Notes: a model not told the origin generated them from the letters alone. A stretch of 64,000 nucleotides of DNA from OCS116 sp051531935 (GCA_051531935.1 JAOPTR010000018.1:144941-208940); one strand, 5' to 3'; shown: positions 16,099-26,018, numbered from the stretch's first letter. A program made the numbers and translations.

Positions 16099-18582
16099 AT
16101 GAATGATTTAGCCAATAAAATTAAGCCAGAAGATGCTGCGAAAATACCAAAATCTGCCAAAACTATCGTGATTGGTGGAGGCATAATTGGTTGTTCGACG
16201 GCTTATCATTTAGCCAAAATGGGCGAGGAAACATTGTTATTGGAACGCAAAAAGCTAACCTCTGGCACTACATTTCATGCCGCAGGATTGGTGGGGCAAT
16301 TGCGCTCTAACGCAAATATAACTCAGTTATTGGGCTATTCGGTTGAGCTTTACCAGAATATAGAAGCTGAAACTGGCCTTGGCACAGGGTGGAAAATGAA
16401 TGGTGGCTTGCGGTTGGCATGTAATCAAGAACGTTGGACAGAAGTAAAACGCCAAGCCACCACTGCACATTCTTTTGGCCTTGAAATGCACTTGTTAACG
16501 CCCCAAGAAGCGCAAGATATGTGGCCAATGATGAGCATTCACGATGTTGTGGGTGCGGCTTTTATGCCAACTGATGGCCAAGCTAACCCTTCTGACATTA
16601 CCCAGGCTTTGGCAAAAGGCGCACGGATGGCAGGTGCTAAAATTGTTGAAGATTGCAAAGTGTTAGATTTAGTGATTGAAAAAGGTAAAATTATTGCCGT
16701 TGAAACAGAATTTGGACGCATTGAATGTGATAAAGTAGTGGTGTGTGCAGGGCAATGGACGCGAGAATTTTCTAAACGATTTGGCGTGAATGTACCTTTG
16801 GTTTCAATGGAACATCAATATATGGTGACCGAGCCAATTAAAGGCATTCCCAAAGATTTACCAACCTTACGTGACCCTGACAGATTGACTTATTATAAAG
16901 AGGAAGTAGGTGGCTTGGTTATGGGTGGGTATGAGGCCAACCCAATTCCTTGGGCGAAAAGTGGCATTCCAAGTGGTTTTCACTACTCGCTATTAGATTC
17001 TAACTTTGACCATTTTGAGCCATTAATGGAGCTGTCCCTCGGGCGAGTGCCAGCACTTGAAACTGCGGGTATTCGTACTCTTACCAACGGCCCCGAAGCT
17101 TTCACGCCTGATGGTAATTTTATCATTGGTGAAGCTCCTGAGCTTAAAAACTACTTTGTAGGAGCGGGTTTTAATGCCTTTGGTATTGCCGCAGGTGGCG
17201 GGGCAGGTATGGCACTTGCCGAATGGGTTGTGAATGGTGAGCCGCCGTTTGATTTGTGGTCTGCTGACATAAGGCGTTTTGGTCGCCCACATTTTGATAC
17301 AGATTGGGTGAGAACCAGAACCATTGAAGCTTACGGTAAACATTATACGATGGCATGGCCAAACGAAGAACATAAATCGGGCCGTCCATGTCGCAAATCG
17401 CCGCTTTACAATATATTATTAGAGCAGGGCGCGTGTTTTGGTGAAAAACTGGGTTGGGAAAGACCAAATTGGTTTGCCGATAAACAACTTGGCGAAACAG
17501 CCGAAGATGTTTACACGTTTGAACGCCAAAATTGGTTTGATGCGGTGGGACGTGAGCATAAGGCCACCCGCGAAGCGGCAACGATATTTGACCAAACGTC
17601 ATTCGCAAAATTTGCTTTAAAAGGTAGCGATGCCACCACGGCGCTTAATTGGATTTGCGCAAACCAAATTGATAAGCCTATTGGCAGCTTAATTTATACC
17701 CAAATGTTAAATGATAGAGGCGGAATTGAATGTGATTTAACCGTGGCTAGAATAGCTGAAGATGAATATTATATAGTGACGGGTACAGGTTTTGCCACGC
17801 ATGATTTTGATTGGATAAAACGCAATATTCCAGAAGGCTTGAATTGCCAGTTATTTGACATTACCTCGTCAAACTCAGTGCTTTCGTTAATGGGGCCACG
17901 GGCGCGCGACATTTTATCGGCTGTGACTAATGATGATGTTTCTAACGATGCATTTGGTTTTGCGACGGTTAAAACCGTTGGCATTGCAGGCTGCCCTGTT
18001 AAGGCATTGAGGGTTACTTATGTTGGTGAACTAGGTTGGGAGCTGCATTTGCCAGTTGAATATGCCACCAGTGTTTACCAAGCTATTTTTAAAGCAGGCG
18101 AAAAATTTGGCCTGAAAAATGCAGGTTATCGTGCGATTGAAAGTCTGCGGTTAGAAAAAGGTTATCGGGCTTGGGGCAGTGATATTGGTGCCGACCACAC
18201 GCCTTTTGAAGCAGGATTGGGATGGGCAGTTAAGTTAAAATCTGGAGTTGATTTTAAAGGCCGCGATGCAATGATGGCGCAAAAGCAAAATGGCGTTAAA
18301 AAAATGATGGCTTGTTTTACAGTTGATGATCCTAATGTTATTTTGGTAGGACGCGAAACTATTTACAGAAATGGTGAGCGGGTCGGGTGGTTGTCATCTG
18401 GTGGCTATGGTTATACTGTCGAAAAATCTATTGGTTATGGCTATGTTCGTAATGATGATGGAGTTGATGCTGCATTTGTGCGAGACGGTGAATATGAGCT
18501 TGAAGTTGCAACTGAGCGGGTGAAGTGTAATGTGCAGCTAGGGCCGCTTTATGATGCCAAGATGGAGCGGGTAAAAGCCTGA
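16099..18582 (+). CDS. FAD-dependent dimethylglycine/sarcosine dehydrogenase-like protein with GcvT domain
   Basis: 827 residues. The N-terminal DAO-type FAD domain has a Rossmann motif IGGGIIGCSTAYHLA at about 25-39 and SGTTFHAAGL, where His60 matches the covalent flavin-attachment site of dimethylglycine and sarcosine dehydrogenases. The C-terminal half from about 430 is a GcvT/aminomethyltransferase domain that hands the methyl-derived one-carbon unit to tetrahydrofolate (GGIECDLTVARI, GELGWELHLP, YRAIESLRLEKGYRAWG). It would oxidatively demethylate a secondary or tertiary N-methyl amino compound in the cytoplasm. It is last in the ABC-transporter operon, preceded by a GAGGA ribosome site. 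The exact substrate cannot be read from sequence. Confidence 0.9.
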   Translation: MNDLANKIKPEDAAKIPKSAKTIVIGGGIIGCSTAYHLAKMGEETLLLERKKLTSGTTFHAAGLVGQLRSNANITQLLGYSVELYQNIEAETGLGTGWKMNGGLRLACNQERWTEVKRQATTAHSFGLEMHLLTPQEAQDMWPMMSIHDVVGAAFMPTDGQANPSDITQALAKGARMAGAKIVEDCKVLDLVIEKGKIIAVETEFGRIECDKVVVCAGQWTREFSKRFGVNVPLVSMEHQYMVTEPIKGIPKDLPTLRDPDRLTYYKEEVGGLVMGGYEANPIPWAKSGIPSGFHYSLLDSNFDHFEPLMELSLGRVPALETAGIRTLTNGPEAFTPDGNFIIGEAPELKNYFVGAGFNAFGIAAGGGAGMALAEWVVNGEPPFDLWSADIRRFGRPHFDTDWVRTRTIEAYGKHYTMAWPNEEHKSGRPCRKSPLYNILLEQGACFGEKLGWERPNWFADKQLGETAEDVYTFERQNWFDAVGREHKATREAATIFDQTSFAKFALKGSDATTALNWICANQIDKPIGSLIYTQMLNDRGGIECDLTVARIAEDEYYIVTGTGFATHDFDWIKRNIPEGLNCQLFDITSSNSVLSLMGPRARDILSAVTNDDVSNDAFGFATVKTVGIAGCPVKALRVTYVGELGWELHLPVEYATSVYQAIFKAGEKFGLKNAGYRAIESLRLEKGYRAWGSDIGADHTPFEAGLGWAVKLKSGVDFKGRDAMMAQKQNGVKKMMACFTVDDPNVILVGRETIYRNGERVGWLSSGGYGYTVEKSIGYGYVRNDDGVDAAFVRDGEYELEVATERVKCNVQLGPLYDAKMERVKA

Positions 18583-18608
18583 TATTTTGGTTTTTATAGG
18601 ATGAGACG

Positions 18609-18971
18609 ATGACCAATGTAATGAATGAAAATATGCTAATGTGGTTTGATGCTCTCACTACCGAACAAACGGTGCTGGCAAAAGAATTGCGGGATTTAAT
18701 ATTTGCCGCAAATTCTGATTTTTGCGAAGAAATTAAGTGGAAAATGCCTAACTATTCGCTGAATAAATTGGTTTGTTACCTACAGAAATCTAAAGCTCAT
18801 GTGACGATAGGCTTTCAGCAAGGCGCGCATTTGAATGATCCTAATGGTTGGCTTAGCGGCACTGGAAAGGATATGAGGCATGTGAAAATTGCCCTAGGTG
18901 ATGATGTTGATGTAGCTAAAATCAAATTTCTAATTCAACAAGCCATTCAATATGATGAGCAGAAGGCATGA
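18609..18971 (+). CDS. DUF1801 (YdhG-like) protein
   Basis: 120 residues matching DUF1801 across its length. It has the EEIKWKMPNYSLNKLVCYLQKSKAHVTIGF pattern (the central K-W-x-x-P-x-Y and GF segments are the family marks) and a C-terminal amphipathic helix. The family has a small alpha-beta fold with no established role. It begins 26 bases after the demethylase gene and might be read through from that operon, but nothing in the sequence ties it to methylamine use. It ends 15 bases before the convergent hemolysin III-type gene. Confidence 0.82.
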   Translation: MTNVMNENMLMWFDALTTEQTVLAKELRDLIFAANSDFCEEIKWKMPNYSLNKLVCYLQKSKAHVTIGFQQGAHLNDPNGWLSGTGKDMRHVKIALGDDVDVAKIKFLIQQAIQYDEQKA

Positions 18972-18986
18972 TTATAAAACTGGATT

Positions 18987-19631
18987 TTATTTTGCGACCA
19001 AAGCATATACGGCCATAAAATGTAGAATGGCTGCAACATTGACTAGTAAGTGAAATACCTCGTGATAGCCAAAATATTTTGGGTATGGATTTGGTTTTTT
19101 AAAGGAGTAAATGGCGGCACCTATTGAGTAAATAAAACCACCTGCAACCAATAAATACATGCCGTTAGCACCTAATGAGGCGGATAATTCGTCAATATAT
19201 GGGTATATGACATATCCTGCGCCAACATAGAGGGCTGCATTTAGCAGTTTAGGTAGATTTGTAAGCCAGATAGATTTTACAACACCCAAAATAGTCACAC
19301 CCCAAATGGTTAAAAGTAGAATTTTTGAAGATTCGGCGGACAGCCCGAGCATCGCCACAGGCGTGAAAGTGCCTGCTATCATCACAAAAATAGCGCTATG
19401 GTCGAGCTTGCGAAACAAAGCGCGGTTTTGCGATGACCAATTTATTCTGTGATAAAGTGCGCTTATGCCAAACATGCTGAGCACTCCAAAAGCATATACC
19501 AATATTGAAATTAATTCGCGGTTGCTGTTGGTGAGCGACGCCAATACCGCTAAACCACCAAGGCTGATGAAAAACATGGCTTGATGAAAATGGCCACGAA
19601 GGATGGGTTTTGTCATTGGTTGCTTGGTCAT
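18987..19631 (-). CDS. Hemolysin III/TrhA-type membrane protein (YqfA-like, PAQR superfamily)
   Basis: 214 residues with seven predicted membrane helices. Family marks are FGISALYHRINW with its Ser/His after helix 2, the LDHSAIFVMIAGTFTPV segment and the late FGYHEVFHLLVNVAAILHF helix; the three histidines and Asp would form the metal site shared with PAQR receptors. TrhA proteins are linked to membrane energetics and long-chain lipid balance; the hemolysin name is historical. It is transcribed alone, downstream of and in the same direction as the flippase gene, about 45 bases after it. Confidence 0.9.
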   Translation of the reverse strand: MTKQPMTKPILRGHFHQAMFFISLGGLAVLASLTNSNRELISILVYAFGVLSMFGISALYHRINWSSQNRALFRKLDHSAIFVMIAGTFTPVAMLGLSAESSKILLLTIWGVTILGVVKSIWLTNLPKLLNAALYVGAGYVIYPYIDELSASLGANGMYLLVAGGFIYSIGAAIYSFKKPNPYPKYFGYHEVFHLLVNVAAILHFMAVYALVAK

Positions 19632-19677
19632 TATTGCTTGGCTCAGATAAGAATTATTAAAACGGTTACAGTTATAT

Positions 19678-20925
19678 TTAGCCTAAATATTTATATAAGA
19701 AACTACTTTTCATGCCTAAATATTTATAAGCGACATAGGATAATAGAATTTTATTGATCATGAGTGCAATTGCCGTGCCGATGGCCGCACCAATGATGCC
19801 GAAATAAGGCACCAAAGCCAAACCAATGATTAAGTTTGTGAGCGCGGAAAAGAATGCGACTTTTGAAGATTGTGCTTCTAGGCCTGTCATATGGCACATA
19901 AAGCCTGCTGAGCCCGTGATGGTGTGGAATAAATTGCCTAAAACTAGGATGACAAAGCAAATACTGATTGTATATTTATATTCACTCTGGATGCCAAAAT
20001 AAAGATATGCCGCTGCACATATTGTTGCAATGAGACTAAGCCAAATGCCCATATAGCTACTGAAAAATGCTATTTTGTTAAGCTCTGGAATGTCGTCCTT
20101 TAATTGTGCAAAAAGGGTTGGTGTGAAGGAGTTTACAATCACGATTCCAATGGCTGCAAATGCAGACAGACCAACAGCCATTGCATAATTTCCCAAATGT
20201 TCATAATCGGAATAATAAAGAATGATGAATTGATCAGTCGCGCTGAGGATGAGATAAAATGTACTAAAAAAGAACATGTGATTGCTCTTTTTTACATTTG
20301 AGATGATGCTTTTTGAGAATTCCCGATCGGAATTCTTAAGTGATTTAACGATTAAATAGAGGCAATATAGGGCAATTATCAAGGATATAAACGCCGATAT
20401 GTTTATGATTTTTTGAATGCTGAAACTGCTTGAAGTAAACATGCCAATAAAGATAGCCATCAGTAAAATGGATTGTACGGCTGATTGGTGCAGAAAATGG
20501 GCAATGTTATAGTAATTTAAACCTTGCAATGCCGCTGCCAATAGGCCGATTAGCGACACGGGAAGCGCAATTTTCAGCAGAAATTCGACGTTGAAAAATT
20601 CTAGATTATACCATGTTGCAATCATCAGAAGAATGACACTGGAAACCGAGAATATAATGACAGTGGCGCGAAGCGGAATTTCATCTTTTTTGTTTGCAAG
20701 GGTGCGAATTAGCAAGCTTGACATGCCGAAGCTTGAAAAAGTTCTTATAACGCTGACGCTGGTGATTAGAAAAGTGAGTTTACCAATGGTGGAGCTTGAA
20801 TAAAATTGAACTAATATTATGGGAAATAAGCCGATAATTGATGTGGTTAGTAAAGTAACAAAAGTTGATTTTGCTAGATACTCGATCAGATTATATTTTT
20901 GGAATATTGTTTGTTCGGAGTTCAT
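19678..20925 (-). CDS. Polysaccharide flippase-like membrane protein (MATE/Wzx superfamily)
   Basis: 415 residues and about 12 hydrophobic segments, with the layout of oligosaccharide flippases. Segments include VTLLTTSIIGLFPIILVQFY near the N-terminus, SSFGMSSLLIRTLA, the YYSDYEHLGNYAMAVGLSA segment in the middle and a late PYFGIIGAAIGTAIALMINKILLSYVAYKYLG helix pair. Charged residues inside helices are sparse. It presumably moves a lipid-linked sugar across the inner membrane. It stands without glycosyltransferases or a polymerase in the window, which is unusual for a Wzx gene, so its partner genes must be elsewhere. Confidence 0.8.
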   Translation of the reverse strand: MNSEQTIFQKYNLIEYLAKSTFVTLLTTSIIGLFPIILVQFYSSSTIGKLTFLITSVSVIRTFSSFGMSSLLIRTLANKKDEIPLRATVIIFSVSSVILLMIATWYNLEFFNVEFLLKIALPVSLIGLLAAALQGLNYYNIAHFLHQSAVQSILLMAIFIGMFTSSSFSIQKIINISAFISLIIALYCLYLIVKSLKNSDREFSKSIISNVKKSNHMFFFSTFYLILSATDQFIILYYSDYEHLGNYAMAVGLSAFAAIGIVIVNSFTPTLFAQLKDDIPELNKIAFFSSYMGIWLSLIATICAAAYLYFGIQSEYKYTISICFVILVLGNLFHTITGSAGFMCHMTGLEAQSSKVAFFSALTNLIIGLALVPYFGIIGAAIGTAIALMINKILLSYVAYKYLGMKSSFLYKYLG

Positions 20926-21109
20926 TTATGAGGCTTTGAAATATACTGATATGAGACCGTCTTCAAATATGGCCTGAGAAACGGCATCGGAAATGGCATT
21001 TGAATTTGTATGCTTTTGTTGAAGAAAACATAGCATGATTGAAATGGAATCATATAGGCTATTTAAGATATATTTTAATTGGCTGTTTTGGCTGAATTGA
21101 GGATTTAAA

Positions 21110-21874
21110 ATGCAGAAATTAGCGATCATAACAGGTGGTAGCATAGGTATTGGCCGCTGTTTGGTGCAGGCCTTTTTTGAAGCAGGCTTTGCGGTTGCAT
21201 TTAATTACAAATTTTCGGATGGCGAAGCACAGGAACTGGTTGCGGAAATAGAAGCCAAAGGTGGCCGTGCATTAGCTGAACAAAGTGATGTGGGCGTTGA
21301 AGCCGATGTGATCGCATTTTACGCCAAGGTTGTTGAGTGGTTTGGTGCGGCACCAGATGTTTTGGTTAATAATGCAGGCATACAAACGTGGGCGCCTTTG
21401 TTGGAACTGGCTGAAGATGATTGGGACAATGTGCTGCAAACCAACTTAAAAGGCTGTTTTTTGAATATAAAACACGCGGCGAAAGCCATGATTAAAAGTG
21501 GCAAGCAAGGGTCAATTATTAATATTGGGTCGGGCTGTAATAAACTGGCTTTCCCAAATTTAGTTGATTACACGGCTTCAAAAGGTGGCATTGAACAATT
21601 AACAAAATCGGCAGCTGTTGAGCTTGGTGAGCATGGCATTAATGTTAATTGTGTAGCACCGGGCGCAATTATGACCGCCAGAACCGAAGAAGAAGACCCC
21701 AATTATGCAAAGACATGGGCCAAGATTACCCCATTGGCACGAGTGGGCACTCCCAAAGACATAGCCGGGCCTGTTTTGTTTTTGACAACCGAGGCTGCTA
21801 GTTTTGTGACAGGGCAAACCATTTGGGTGGATGGCGGCTTGTTTTCAAAAGCACCATGGCCATATGAAAATTAG
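21110..21874 (+). CDS. Short-chain dehydrogenase/reductase, glucose-1-dehydrogenase/FabG-like
   Basis: 254 residues of a classical SDR: TGGSIGIGR cofactor loop at 9-17, NNAG near residue 89, the catalytic Ser in INIGSGCNK, YTASK (Tyr/Lys pair) and the late VDGG. The residue after the second strand is not acidic (FNYKFSDG), so NADP(H) is more likely than NAD(H). The ending is usual for sugar- or polyol-active members. It is flanked by oppositely directed genes and is close to, but not in, the uronate cluster; a role in sugar-acid metabolism is possible but not shown. Confidence 0.85.
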   Translation: MQKLAIITGGSIGIGRCLVQAFFEAGFAVAFNYKFSDGEAQELVAEIEAKGGRALAEQSDVGVEADVIAFYAKVVEWFGAAPDVLVNNAGIQTWAPLLELAEDDWDNVLQTNLKGCFLNIKHAAKAMIKSGKQGSIINIGSGCNKLAFPNLVDYTASKGGIEQLTKSAAVELGEHGINVNCVAPGAIMTARTEEEDPNYAKTWAKITPLARVGTPKDIAGPVLFLTTEAASFVTGQTIWVDGGLFSKAPWPYEN

Positions 21875-21909
21875 GCTGAGAAGGTGGAATTTTGTTTGTG
21901 AACGAAATT

Positions 21910-22797
21910 TCAGACCAGATGGGTTTTGAAGTGGTCGATTGTACGTTGCCATGCTAATTCGGCCATTTTTTCATCATATCTTGGTGTTGAATCATTGTGA
22001 AAGCCATGGTTTACGCCTTGGTAAATATGACCAACATAGTTTTTATCATTAGCTTTTAGGGCTTTTTCATAAGCTGGCCAGCCCGCATTGACGCGTTTAT
22101 CTAACGCGGCGTAGTGCAACATCATTGCAGCTTGAATTTTGGCGACATCTTCAGGTTTTGGTTGGCGGCCATAAAAAGGAACTGAGGCTTTTAGTTCTGG
22201 GTAGGCGACAGCTAATGCGTTGCAAACGCCACCACCATAACAAAAACCAACACAACCTACATTGCCGTTGCTATTTGAATCTTGCAGTAAATATTCTGCG
22301 CCAGCAAAGAAATCATTCATTAATTTTGTGCTGTCTACGCTACGTTGTAGCTTGCGGCCATCATTATCGTTGCCAGGATAGCCACCGACAGATGTAAGCC
22401 CATCTGGAGCCAATGCAATGAATCCAGCTTTAGCGAGGCGTCGTGCTACGTCTTTTATATAAGGGTTTAGGCCACGGTTCTCGTGCACAACTAAAACTGC
22501 AGGGCGAGGATAGGGAGCTTTTAACGGGCGCACCATGTAAGCTTTCACTTCGCCATGGCCATTAGGTGAGGGATAGGTGATGAAATTGGCTTGAATGTCT
22601 GGATCATTAAATGACACTTGCTCGGCAAGCGCATAATCAGGACTTAGCATATTTAGGAGTGCAATGGCAGTCATACCGCCTATTGCAAATTTGCTCGCAC
22701 TTTGTAAAAATTCACGTTTGGTAATTTTGCCATGGGCATAATAATCGTATAAATCTAATAATTCTTGATCGAAATCCGCTGCTGTTAAGCGTTCCAT
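21910..22797 (-). CDS. Dienelactone hydrolase family protein with N-terminal leader
   Basis: 295 residues. An alpha/beta-hydrolase domain from about residue 75 has the DLH triad: nucleophile Cys in GFCYGGG, Asp in ALDKRVNAG and His in NHGFHND. Before it lies a 60-residue segment with TKREFLQSASKFAIGGMTAIALL, which looks like a Tat-type leader in which the twin arginine is Lys-Arg, or a membrane anchor. Such long forms (DLH with a pre-domain) are common in proteobacteria, and their substrates are unknown. It ends 35 bases from the convergent SDR gene. Confidence 0.85.
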   Translation of the reverse strand: MERLTAADFDQELLDLYDYYAHGKITKREFLQSASKFAIGGMTAIALLNMLSPDYALAEQVSFNDPDIQANFITYPSPNGHGEVKAYMVRPLKAPYPRPAVLVVHENRGLNPYIKDVARRLAKAGFIALAPDGLTSVGGYPGNDNDGRKLQRSVDSTKLMNDFFAGAEYLLQDSNSNGNVGCVGFCYGGGVCNALAVAYPELKASVPFYGRQPKPEDVAKIQAAMMLHYAALDKRVNAGWPAYEKALKANDKNYVGHIYQGVNHGFHNDSTPRYDEKMAELAWQRTIDHFKTHLV

Positions 22798-22930
22798 TAC
22801 TGTGTCCCTTAAATATACTTAATTACCTAAGGTTATCATTGGAATGAGGCTTTGTCGTGACACAATAATGTGATGAATATTTGATATATTCATCACATTG
22901 GGGAGGTGGATATTGGGTTTATAGTGATAC

Positions 22931-24157
22931 CTAAACCAAACCATGTTGGCTGTGTGACAAAGCAGTAATTATACCGCGAAGTTCCGCTAAGCCACGCATA
23001 CGGCCAATTGTTGGGTAACCAGGCTGGCCTCTGCGGTTAAGGTCTTCCATTAAATCTTGCCCATGGTCGGGTCTGAACGGAATGTTCCAATCGGCACGGC
23101 CAGAGGCTTTGCGTTTTTTCTCTTCTTGTAAAACCGCAGCAATAAGGCTGACCATATCGGTGTCGCCACCTAAATGTTCGGCTTCATAAAATGAACCACG
23201 AATGCCATCTGGGTCGCTTGGTTCTATGCGTTTTGTATTGCGCAGATGTAAAAAATGTACATGTTCGCCCAAGCGCTGCATCATACCTGTTAGGTCGTTG
23301 TCTGACCTCACACCTAAAGAACCTGAACATAATGTAATGCCATTGGCAGGGCTTGGAACCGCTTCAACAATATGTTTAAAGTCAGATTCAACTGACATCA
23401 CGCGTGGCAAGCCAAGTAATGAAAAAGGAGGGTCATCAGGATGGCAGCACATGCGGATGCCGAGTTGTTCGGCAGTTGGAATGACTTGTTCGAGAAAATC
23501 GACAAAATTGGAGCGTAATTTATCAGCATCAATATTATCATATTCGGCCAAATGGCTACGAACGTCATCCAATGAAAGAGTGTCATTTGCACCAGGAAGG
23601 CCAAATGTAATATTTTTAGTGACCAGATCAATCACAGTGTCGTTCATACTCGCAAAACGCTCATCTGCTTGTGCTAAAATTTCTTCGGAAAAATCGGCCT
23701 TTGCATTGGGTCTGGCTAAAATATGCACGTCATAAGCTACAAAATCAATATAGTCGTAATACATGCACGAACCACCATTTGGTAATGGCATCATTAAATC
23801 TGTACGTGTCCAATCTAATATTGGCATGAAGTTATAACAAATGGTTTGAATGCCACTAGCTGCGATATTTTCGAGGCTAGTTTTATAGGCTTCAATATGT
23901 TGCTTCCAATTGCCTTGTTGCTTTTTAATATCCTCAGAGACTGGTACACTTTCGACAACATCCCAGCTCAGGCCAGTCGATTTTCCATCGGTACCAATTT
24001 CAATTTGTTGGTGACGTAAATCGAGCTCATGTTTTGTCCAAACTTCGCCATTTGGAATGTGGTGTAAGGCCGAAACAACGCCCTCAACACCTGCTTGTCG
24101 CATGTCTGCTGTACTCGTTAAATCATCAGGGCCAAACCAGCGCCATGTTTGTTTCAT
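22931..24157 (-). CDS. uxuA: Mannonate dehydratase
   Basis: 408 residues, the usual length. It opens MKQTWRWFGPDD, exactly as UxuA, and has the TIM-barrel motifs HHIPNGEVW, the RMCCHPDDPPF metal-binding loop (Cys and His ligands for Mn/Fe), ITLCSGSLG, HFLHLRNTK and FRPDHGQDL. It dehydrates D-mannonate to 2-keto-3-deoxy-D-gluconate. It lies 11 bases after the large TRAP permease gene and is the last gene of that operon, coupling uptake to catabolism. Nearby uxaC, uxuB, kdgK and eda-type genes complete the pathway. Confidence 0.97.
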   Translation of the reverse strand: MKQTWRWFGPDDLTSTADMRQAGVEGVVSALHHIPNGEVWTKHELDLRHQQIEIGTDGKSTGLSWDVVESVPVSEDIKKQQGNWKQHIEAYKTSLENIAASGIQTICYNFMPILDWTRTDLMMPLPNGGSCMYYDYIDFVAYDVHILARPNAKADFSEEILAQADERFASMNDTVIDLVTKNITFGLPGANDTLSLDDVRSHLAEYDNIDADKLRSNFVDFLEQVIPTAEQLGIRMCCHPDDPPFSLLGLPRVMSVESDFKHIVEAVPSPANGITLCSGSLGVRSDNDLTGMMQRLGEHVHFLHLRNTKRIEPSDPDGIRGSFYEAEHLGGDTDMVSLIAAVLQEEKKRKASGRADWNIPFRPDHGQDLMEDLNRRGQPGYPTIGRMRGLAELRGIITALSHSQHGLV

Positions 24158-24168
24158 CGTTTTTTCCT

Positions 24169-25449
24169 TTACCCAAATACCAGATTTGGCAAAAATAATA
24201 CCAGTTCAGGCAAAAATAACAGTGCCGCTACCAAGCCCAAGATTGCCAACATAAAGGGCAGGGCTTCTCTTACATATTCTTCTATTTTTACATTTAGCAA
24301 CGAGCAAACCGTATACATGGCAACGCCTACTGGCGGGGTCATTGAACCAAATGTTACAATGGTCATCATCAAAATACCGAAATGCACGGGATCAAAGCCC
24401 AATTGTTTGATTATGGGCACAAAAATTGGTGTGAGTAATAATACCAAAATAGTGCTCTCAAAAAACAAGCCTGCCACAAATAATATCGCTAAAATAACCG
24501 CCACAATTGCATAAGGGTTAGTGAGGCCATCGAGTAGGAATTTAGACAATTCTTGCGGCATTTGAAGGAATATAATGGCAAAGCCGATCATGCCTGACAT
24601 TAGAATGATGAGCATGATAAGCCCAATGTCAGCAATGGCATGAGAAAAGGCAATTTTTACTTTTTCAAATGTCAGAACTCTGTGGCCTAGAAAACCAACC
24701 AATAATGAATATACAACAGCGAATGCGCCAACTTCAGACGGGGTGAAAATACCGCCGCGGATAGACGCTATTAATAAAACAGGGAATAGCAATGCCCACT
24801 TAGCTTCCCAAGCAGCTTGGCCTAAGGCTTTTGCCGTTGGTTTAACAGCACCTTCGGATACATAATTACGCTTTTTGGCAATGATATAAGTTGTGATCAT
24901 CAGTACCGACATCATGAGTATACCAGGGACGATACCCGCCATAAATAGACGCCCAATAGACACTTGACCGACATATCCGTATAGAATAAGGCCAATGCTT
25001 GGTGGGATGGTAGCCGTGATGAGTGAGCTTAACGCAATAACTGCGGCCGTGAAGCCTTTGCTATAGCCTTGAGACAACATTTGAGGGCCGAGGATACGGG
25101 CTTCCATTGCGGCATCCGCCACTGCTGAACCAGATACACCACCCATAAGGGTCGATAAAATAATGGACACTTGAGCCAGACCGCCTGCCATCCATGCCAC
25201 GGCAATGCGTGAGAATTTGAATAGTTTGTCGGTGATAGCGCTTTCATTCATAAGATGGCCAGCGAGTACGAAGAACGGCACGGCTAGCAACGGAAAACTT
25301 TGTGACACAGCGGCAATTTTTTGCACGCCAATGGACATAGGCATAATGTCGGATGTTAAGAAGAACATAAAGCCCGAAACACCAATGGCAAAAGCCACGG
25401 GGGCGCCAATGAGAAGTAAGACAAAGAATACAACGATGATAAGTAACAT
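24169..25449 (-). CDS. TRAP transporter large permease (DctM family), uronate cluster
   Basis: 426 residues and about 12 membrane segments. Marks of the large subunit include LLAVPFFVLAGHLMNES, GGVSGSAVADAAMEARILGPQML, SSLITATIPPSIGLILYGY (re-entrant hairpin) and FGILMMTIVTFGSMTPPVGVAMYTVC near the C-terminus. It works with the small subunit and binding protein encoded directly upstream, driving Na+-coupled import. Position in the uxu cluster points to D-glucuronate or a related uronate as ligand. Confidence 0.93.
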   Translation of the reverse strand: MLLIIVVFFVLLLIGAPVAFAIGVSGFMFFLTSDIMPMSIGVQKIAAVSQSFPLLAVPFFVLAGHLMNESAITDKLFKFSRIAVAWMAGGLAQVSIILSTLMGGVSGSAVADAAMEARILGPQMLSQGYSKGFTAAVIALSSLITATIPPSIGLILYGYVGQVSIGRLFMAGIVPGILMMSVLMITTYIIAKKRNYVSEGAVKPTAKALGQAAWEAKWALLFPVLLIASIRGGIFTPSEVGAFAVVYSLLVGFLGHRVLTFEKVKIAFSHAIADIGLIMLIILMSGMIGFAIIFLQMPQELSKFLLDGLTNPYAIVAVILAILFVAGLFFESTILVLLLTPIFVPIIKQLGFDPVHFGILMMTIVTFGSMTPPVGVAMYTVCSLLNVKIEEYVREALPFMLAILGLVAALLFLPELVLFLPNLVFG

Positions 25450-25461
25450 ATTTAGCGTTCC

Positions 25462-25992
25462 CTATAACTGTGTGGCGTCATCTGACGCGCTGGGGTTGGG
25501 TGCAAATATATATAGTGGCTTGTCGGTGCCACGGCTTTTCCAAGCTTCAACGGCATTTGCAATGATGGCAATAGACAAGAAGCCACAACCTACGGAAACT
25601 GCAATGGTTACATAATAATATGAAATTCCACTGTCGCCAAAAACGCGTTCTTTATTGAGTACGGCAAGGCCGTAACCTTCTTTGGCGATGATGGCCATGA
25701 AGATAAGGAAAATTATGGCCATAAGGGATTCGATGATTAAACGGTTTTGATGACCAAAATGGCGGACTAAATAATCGACACCTAGATGAGCGCGCAAGCG
25801 CATGGCGCGTACAGCACCTACAAAACATAACCAAATAAATAATAATTCAGCAAGATCTATCGACCAAATAATGGGATGACCTGCAAAGCGCATAATTGCA
25901 GCAATAAAAACTAAAAAAGTGATGACGGCAAGTAATATAGCGCCAACGAAAAATTCTATTTTTGTCACCAGTGTAGACTTGGGTAATGACAT
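25462..25992 (-). CDS. TRAP transporter small permease (DctQ family), uronate cluster
   Basis: 176 residues from the ATG at 25992 (MSLPKSTLVTKIEFF), with an AGAGG ribosome site upstream. A reading from 26046 would start inside the hairpin at 26019-26043 and is rejected. Four membrane helices are visible, with the conserved EELLFIW-like stretch in DLAELLFIWLCFVGAVRAMRLRAHLGVD. The protein scaffolds the large subunit in the inner membrane. The stop is 12 bases before the large-permease start. Confidence 0.9.
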   Translation of the reverse strand: MSLPKSTLVTKIEFFVGAILLAVITFLVFIAAIMRFAGHPIIWSIDLAELLFIWLCFVGAVRAMRLRAHLGVDYLVRHFGHQNRLIIESLMAIIFLIFMAIIAKEGYGLAVLNKERVFGDSGISYYYVTIAVSVGCGFLSIAIIANAVEAWKSRGTDKPLYIFAPNPSASDDATQL

Positions 25993-26018
25993 TTTAAATA
26001 CAGCCTCTTTTAATGATA

